Assembly: GCA_007128345.1 (NCBI GenBank)
Contig: SKXS01000024.1
Coordinates: forward strand, 1-34,284
DNA from: Spirochaetia bacterium
GTDB lineage: Bacteria; Spirochaetota; Spirochaetia; PWKH01
Reading direction: 5' to 3'
DNA: 34,284 bases
A program made the translations under genes and the position numbers. A model generated the notes under the pieces. It had not been told where the DNA came from. It saw only the letters and a program-made list of their open reading frames with translations, and made no database searches. The first letter of the stretch is position 1, and each line of letters opens with the position of its first letter. Shown one piece after another: positions 29,915 to 34,284 of this stretch.

Positions 29915-30985
29915 ATGAAACTGTTCACCAAGTTCCGCAGACGCAGGGACGTGACGATCCTCTCCATAGACGGCGGGGGGGTGAGAGGCATCATTCCCAT
30001 CACCGTCCTGCTGGCGCTGCAGCAGGAAATGGAGCTCCAGGACATCAAGCTGCCTCTGTATGCCTGTTTCGACCTGATAGCGGGATCTTCCACCGGAGGC
30101 CTGGTGGCCCTAGGCCTGGCGGCCCCCAATGCGAACCTTCCGAAAGATGATGCTTCACCTGACAGACCGAAGCAGCGGAACCTCCCCGCTCCCATCCTGC
30201 CCGCAATGACATTGGAGAGCATCCTCCATATCTATGAAGCGCGAAGCGGAGACATCTTCCCCCAGGGTCCCCTGAAGGACCTCAGGGCTCTCGCACAGCT
30301 GTTTACCGAGAAGTACCAGGAAGACTCCCTGGAAAATCTGATTTATGAAATTTTCGGCGACCTCTCCATGGCGGATGCTCTGACACCAGCAATGATTACC
30401 TCCTACGAATGTCTTTCCGGAGAACCCTTCCTCTTCACATCCTATGCCGACCACCCCTACCGCATGCGGGAAGCAGCCAGGGCGACCACCGCCGCACCTA
30501 CCTATTTTTCCCCTACGGTCATCAGGTCACCTGAAGACGGGACAAACAGGTGCTTCATAGACGGCGGGGTGGCGGCAAACAATCCCGCGCTCTACGCCTA
30601 CTGCGAGGCCAGGAAGCTCTATCCTGAGGCGATACGGTTTCACATCCTCTCAATCGGCACATCGGGAAGTTCCTTCTCCGTATCCATGGGCAACATTAAG
30701 CGTATGGGAATTCTTGACTGGATTTCTCCTGCAAAGGGTGTTCCCCTGCTCAACGCCTATGCCGCCAGCCAGTACTATACCCAGGAGCATGTGCTGAAGA
30801 ATATTGAGGGGGTGACCTATCACCGTATTGCCGGAAACAAGGGGAATATATCAATTCCTATGGATGACTCCAGCAGGGAGAACATCCTGCGCGTCAAGCG
30901 AACCGCAAGCGCCATTGTCAGGGACCACGAGGAGGTGATCGAAGCGTACTGCAGGCTCTACCTCGCCAACCGACGGCATGCGTGA
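29915..30985 (+). CDS. Patatin-like phospholipase
   Basis: A 356-residue cytosolic lipid acyl hydrolase of the patatin family. The oxyanion loop ILSIDGGGVRGIIP comes first, then the nucleophile elbow AGSSTGG (S59) and the catalytic aspartate in FIDGGVAANNPA (D216), giving the complete Ser-Asp dyad. The order and spacing match bacterial patatins, including CapV-like ones. There is no signal peptide, so it acts inside the cell or at the inner membrane face. It lies just after the FMN_bind terminator and has its own promoter, so it is probably not part of the electron-transfer locus. No nucleotide cyclase gene is nearby that would suggest an anti-phage role. Its tail overlaps the nucleosidase gene by 28 bases on the opposite strand. 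Confidence 0.93.
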   Translation: MKLFTKFRRRRDVTILSIDGGGVRGIIPITVLLALQQEMELQDIKLPLYACFDLIAGSSTGGLVALGLAAPNANLPKDDASPDRPKQRNLPAPILPAMTLESILHIYEARSGDIFPQGPLKDLRALAQLFTEKYQEDSLENLIYEIFGDLSMADALTPAMITSYECLSGEPFLFTSYADHPYRMREAARATTAAPTYFSPTVIRSPEDGTNRCFIDGGVAANNPALYAYCEARKLYPEAIRFHILSIGTSGSSFSVSMGNIKRMGILDWISPAKGVPLLNAYAASQYYTQEHVLKNIEGVTYHRIAGNKGNISIPMDDSSRENILRVKRTASAIVRDHEEVIEAYCRLYLANRRHA

Positions 30986-31620
30986 ACGACTGCAGCGAGC
31001 CGCTGCGCCTGGGTGCGCATGAAGCGGGAAAAGCCCTTGGGCCGACGGTCTTCACTGTCATCCGAGACAATTTTTACGATTACCAGGGGCACATGACGGC
31101 GCTCACAGACATAGGCAACGGAAAAACTCTCCATATCAACTGCGGCTATGCCGTTCCACGCAGAGCTCCCAAAGAGGCGGGCTTTATCATGGGGGGTAAA
31201 GAACCTGTCTCCCGATGCTATCCCGCAGCCGTCACGGGGCCTCCCGCCTGCCGCATCAGATACCACACGGGCAAGCCGTGCCCCCCACGGATGGGATAGT
31301 GCACTGCGCATGGGAACAGGCTCCCGGGATCCCAATGACGGATTGAGGAAGCTGTCGGCATCTGAAGCCCAATGGGGAATCACCATATCACCTACGGAAA
31401 GTGCAGGGTCTGCTCCACCGCATATGCCCAGGTGGAGCACCGCCTCGGGGGCGCATGCATGGAGGCACTCCTGGATTGAGAGCGCACTGTGCACCTTCCC
31501 GGTTCCAAGGCAGCAGACAAAGAGATCTTCAGCCAGGGAAATCAGGCCCTCACCCACCTCCACGCCTGGCGGCATGAGCCCCTGAAGCTCACCTGCCATA
31601 GCTGCGGTCACGAGAATCAT
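30958..31620 (-). CDS. MTA/SAH nucleosidase-type protein
   Basis: A 220-residue member of the purine nucleosidase/phosphorylase superfamily, probably cleaving adenine from methylthioadenosine or S-adenosylhomocysteine. Recognisable are ILVTAAMAGELQGL (E11 near the catalytic-water glutamate), LHLGICGGADPALSVGDMVIP, ASGDRF, VDMESFSVAYVC (M163-E164, the ribose-contacting pair) and IVKIVSDDSED with the catalytic aspartate (187/188). Futalosine hydrolase (menaquinone pathway) is an alternative. I prefer the MTAN type because of the S-D after the strand. The start overlaps the pyridoxal kinase stop by four bases (ATGA), so it is the second gene of that unit. Confidence 0.8.
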   Translation of the reverse strand: MILVTAAMAGELQGLMPPGVEVGEGLISLAEDLFVCCLGTGKVHSALSIQECLHACAPEAVLHLGICGGADPALSVGDMVIPHWASDADSFLNPSLGSREPVPMRSALSHPWGARLARVVSDAAGGRPRDGCGIASGDRFFTPHDKARLFGSSAWNGIAAVDMESFSVAYVCERRHVPLVIVKIVSDDSEDRRPKGFSRFMRTQAQRLAAVVHACRRLAR

Positions 31621-32504
31621 AGGGGTACTTCCAGTTCTTCGAACTCAGCATGCTCAGGAAGTTCGTGGATCATGGGAATAACCCGCTCAAGGAGGATTCC
31701 CTCCCTGCGCGGAACTTCCGACTCCATGCTCACCCGCAGCGCCGCCTGTACCACCTCCGCTGCGTGGAAGGCAGCCTTCGGCAGGGAATTCCCATGCAGT
31801 ATGGATCCGGTCATGACGCTTGCAAAGAGGTCTCCTGTTCCGGGGTATGATGCAGGCACATACGGATGCTCAGTCCGCCAGTGCCTATTGCTTCGGCTGT
31901 CACGGATGTACACGCCGCAGAGATTCTCCCTGCCTTTCACCGGAACGCCGGTCAGCACGGCTTGGGACGGACCCATTCCGGTGAGTCTGCAAAGCCAGTC
32001 AGCCACTTCCTCTTCCGTGAGCAGCGGTCTCCACGGTTCATCCAGCAGCAGTGCCGCCTCGGTCACGTTCGGGGTAATCACGTCTGCCTGGGAAGCAAGC
32101 TCCTTCATCCTGGCTATGAGGCTTCCGTCAACTGGGCCGTAGGGTTCCCCGTCATCTCCGAGCACAGGATCAACGACTACCAGGGTATGTGCATCGGCGC
32201 ACCGGGAGATCAGGCCGGAGACCAGTTCGGTCTGACGGTAGGAACCCAGAAATCCGCTGTACACGCAGGAAAACAGGAGCCCGAGGGAACTCCAGTGATC
32301 TATGATGGCGCCCATCTCCTCAGTGAGGTCCCGGTAGACATAGCCGCTGAATCCGTCGGTCTGGGTTGAGAGCAGCGCAGTCGGCAGCGGACACACCTGT
32401 ATGCCCATAGATGAAAGCACGGGGAGCACTACCGTCAGCGATGCTTTTCCGAATCCTGAGATATCATGCACCGCCGCAAGCCTGGGAATCTCTTTACTGA
32501 TCAT
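31617..32504 (-). CDS. pdxY: Pyridoxal kinase
   Basis: A 295-residue ribokinase-fold enzyme phosphorylating pyridoxal (PdxK/PdxY type; which of the two cannot be settled). It has the N-terminal HDISGFGKASLTVVLPVLSSMG, the substrate loop TALLSTQTDGFSGY, SGFLGS, VVDPVLGDDGEPYG (ATP-binding), ITPNVTEAALLL and the catalytic PGTGDLFASVMTG with the conserved aspartate. ATG 32504 is chosen because GGAGAG lies seven bases upstream and the protein then starts close to the fold. A longer frame upstream has no support. It is divergent from the phosphohexomutase gene and coupled to the nucleosidase gene. Confidence 0.93.
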   Translation of the reverse strand: MISKEIPRLAAVHDISGFGKASLTVVLPVLSSMGIQVCPLPTALLSTQTDGFSGYVYRDLTEEMGAIIDHWSSLGLLFSCVYSGFLGSYRQTELVSGLISRCADAHTLVVVDPVLGDDGEPYGPVDGSLIARMKELASQADVITPNVTEAALLLDEPWRPLLTEEEVADWLCRLTGMGPSQAVLTGVPVKGRENLCGVYIRDSRSNRHWRTEHPYVPASYPGTGDLFASVMTGSILHGNSLPKAAFHAAEVVQAALRVSMESEVPRREGILLERVIPMIHELPEHAEFEELEVPL

Positions 32505-32607
32505 ATGCTTCTCTCCATGTGCACGAACGCAGGGTATAATACCACAGATGGTGTACAAAATCATCACCTTCTGGTACGCTTCATGTGGTTATCAACAGGA
32601 GGCATCA
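32505..32607. promoter_or_regulatory. Divergent intergenic region with a TATAAT palindrome
   Basis: Contains GGTAT-A-ATACC (32533-32543), which provides TATAAT toward the phosphohexomutase gene and TATTAT toward the pyridoxal kinase gene. No good -35 is evident on either strand. The gene at 32608 has AGGAGG seven bases before its ATG. Confidence 0.4.
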
Positions 32608-34284
32608 ATGCATACCATCCGATTGACCGATACCCCGCCTGCCGGCGAATCAGTGCTCGCATCCCTTGATGAGATGATCCTGTCAGCATCCGGCTGGAGG
32701 AAGGTGTTTGCCGCCGACCGCGATGAAGAGAGCATCTCATGGGAGATCACCCGGGAGGACGGCTACCTTGCAGGCCTGGCGGCACTGGTGTTTTCACGGT
32801 TCCTCCGAGAAGCAGATCCTGACGCCCGCATCCTCGTCCTTGCCATGGACGCACGTTTTACCGGCCCGGCCATAGCTGAATACATGTTCCGGGTATTTTC
32901 AGCACTCCAGTGGGAGGTGCGCTGCCTTTCCATAGCCCCTGTACCCGAAGTCATCGCATACCTCACCTCCGATGCTTCGATCAGCGGATGTGCATATATT
33001 TCGGCCAGCCACAATCCGGTGGGGCACAACGGGATGAAATTCATCGCCGCATCGGGGGTCATCGGGGGAAATGACTCTGCCAGGCTCATCAGATCCATGC
33101 GGGATGCCTGTACCAATGCGCATGCCCTGCAGGAGGTGCACACCTGCCTGCATCGTTCAGACAGCACATCCTGGGAGACCGCATGTCATGAGGAATCCGT
33201 ATGGAAGCAGCATGCAGAAGACGCATACCGCCAATTCATCGGCCTTACCGCGTCAGGCAGTTTCTGTACATGCACAGTTGATGATCTCTACAACCGGATC
33301 CGCTCATCGCTGAGCAGATCTCCCATGGGAATCGTCATCGACTTCAACGGGAGCGCGAGGACCCGTTCAATCGACGTGCAGCTGCTTGAAAGCATCGGTA
33401 TCCGCGTGCGTACCATCAATGAGAAACCCAGGCAAATTGCCCATCCAATCATCCCTGAAGGTGAAAACCTCATCCCCTGCGCCCGTGCGCTTGAAGAGGC
33501 CTGGAGGACGGACCCCTCCTTTTCCATGGGGTATCTCCCGGACAACGACGGGGACAGGGGGAACATCGTCATCATTGATGAGGCCACCGGAGAAGCGAAG
33601 CCCGTTGAAGCCCAGGAGCTTTTTGCTCTAGTTACAGTCTCAGAGCTCTCCTACCTGGTCCAGCAGGGGGTCACTGAAGGACTCGCCGTGGTGGTCAACG
33701 GTCCTACCTCCATGCGCATTGACGAGATAGCCCGCTTTTTCAATGCAGAGGTTTTCCGGTCTGAGGTAGGTGAAGCGAACGTTGTCGAACTGGCCCGAAT
33801 AAAACGCAGGGAAGGCTGCATTGTGCGCATCCTTGGGGAAGGGTCCAACGGAGGCAACATCACCCACCCATCGGTGGTTCGGGATCCATTGAACACCCTC
33901 CTCTCCCTGGTTAAGCTGCTTGCCCTGCGGGACACCCCGAACAGCAGGGGACTGGCAGGCATCTGGAGGGATGCCGCCGGCCTCACTGGTCCGTTTCCTC
34001 AGATACACACGCTCCAAGATATACCGGCAACCCTGCCTGCGTACATAACGACAGGAGTAACCGAAGAACGTGCGCTCATGCATCTGTCAACGCGTGACCA
34101 GTCAAGCCTCAAGGCCGAATACGAGCGGCTCTTCCTGGAAGCTTGGGAGAGGGAGCGGGATCTCTTCAGGGAACAGTTCGGCATATGCTCATGGAAAGCG
34201 GTGCAGTATGAAGGCACTGCCGCCCGTGACGGCATTGGGCCGGGCAGCCGATCCCAGGAGGCATCCGGAGGATTGAAAATCATC
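32608..34284 (+). CDS. Phosphoglucomutase/phosphomannomutase family protein (partial, runs off the window)
   Basis: An open frame of 559 codons from ATG 32608 to the last base, with no stop, so the C-terminus is missing. AGGAGG precedes the start. It belongs to the alpha-D-phosphohexomutase family, which moves a phosphate between C6 and C1 of a hexose. The phosphoserine loop SASHNP is at 132-137 (serine S134), the metal-binding loop DNDGDR at 312-317 and the sugar-binding loop GEGSNGG at 410-416. The metal loop continues G-N rather than the usual C-D-R layout. At more than 559 residues it is longer than the common 450-residue enzymes, and the part between the serine and metal loops looks expanded. 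With manA and pfp in the window it may serve hexose phosphate or surface sugar supply. Confidence 0.9.
   Translation, partial: MHTIRLTDTPPAGESVLASLDEMILSASGWRKVFAADRDEESISWEITREDGYLAGLAALVFSRFLREADPDARILVLAMDARFTGPAIAEYMFRVFSALQWEVRCLSIAPVPEVIAYLTSDASISGCAYISASHNPVGHNGMKFIAASGVIGGNDSARLIRSMRDACTNAHALQEVHTCLHRSDSTSWETACHEESVWKQHAEDAYRQFIGLTASGSFCTCTVDDLYNRIRSSLSRSPMGIVIDFNGSARTRSIDVQLLESIGIRVRTINEKPRQIAHPIIPEGENLIPCARALEEAWRTDPSFSMGYLPDNDGDRGNIVIIDEATGEAKPVEAQELFALVTVSELSYLVQQGVTEGLAVVVNGPTSMRIDEIARFFNAEVFRSEVGEANVVELARIKRREGCIVRILGEGSNGGNITHPSVVRDPLNTLLSLVKLLALRDTPNSRGLAGIWRDAAGLTGPFPQIHTLQDIPATLPAYITTGVTEERALMHLSTRDQSSLKAEYERLFLEAWERERDLFREQFGICSWKAVQYEGTAARDGIGPGSRSQEASGGLKII

Noticed and set aside
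29915-30985. CapV-type anti-phage (CBASS) effector
   Set aside because: The patatin fold is compatible, but no cyclic-nucleotide synthase or accessory gene lies beside it.

Overview
The window is chromosomal DNA of moderately high G+C content. It is densely coding, with 34 protein genes I can support (one cut by the right edge). I see no RNA genes, mobile elements or CRISPR arrays. Several genes point to a spirochaete: an omega subunit of the short spirochaetal form, a long pyrophosphate-dependent phosphofructokinase, a predicted outer-membrane barrel like spirochaetal surface proteins, and a murC / yicC / cytidylate-kinase-like / rpoZ / miaA cluster. Species-level placement cannot be read from the sequence.

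Layout. 1-1460: asnS, ending in a stem-loop. 1470-2792 (-): an atypical LuxR-type regulator followed by two small exported or membrane proteins. 3088-5232 (-): manA, a YaiI/DUF188 protein and a nitroreductase. 5341-6999 (+): the PPi-dependent phosphofructokinase. 7021-11673 (-): low-molecular-weight phosphatase, fructosamine-kinase-like protein, acyl-CoA ligase, YhbY and an iron-type alcohol dehydrogenase. 11799-17022 (+): folC, a 66-codon ORF, an RqcH-like NFACT protein, a diverged MEMO-family protein and a kinase-like membrane protein. 16997-20919 (-): the murC to miaA cluster. 20982-21164 (-): a small zinc-ribbon protein. 21294-21611 (+): a TrpR-family repressor. 21643-22758 (-): an outer-membrane barrel.

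The most notable region is 22837-29836. It holds a polyprenyl diphosphate synthase, a type II NADH dehydrogenase with a DoxX-like membrane tail, an ApbE flavin transferase lipoprotein, an EcfT-like membrane protein, a Gx-family membrane protein (EetB-like), a NusG-domain-II membrane protein (EetA-like) and an exported protein with three FMN_bind repeats. These are nearly all the parts of the flavin-based extracellular electron transfer locus known from Listeria (ndh2, dmkA, fmnB, fmnA, eetB, eetA, pplA). The inferred route is NADH to quinone through the dehydrogenase, across the inner membrane through EetA/EetB, and on to a protein that ApbE would load with three covalent FMN groups. Only the dmkB (menA-like) step is not seen here.

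The rest, 29915-34284, holds a patatin-like phospholipase, an MTA/SAH-nucleosidase-type protein, a pyridoxal kinase and the start of a phosphohexomutase. A recurring regulatory pattern is also visible. manA, the phosphatase gene, apbE and the patatin gene each lack a Shine-Dalgarno sequence and each carry a promoter-like -35/-10 pair with the -10 box ending only 6-7 bases before the ATG, which would give leaderless mRNAs.
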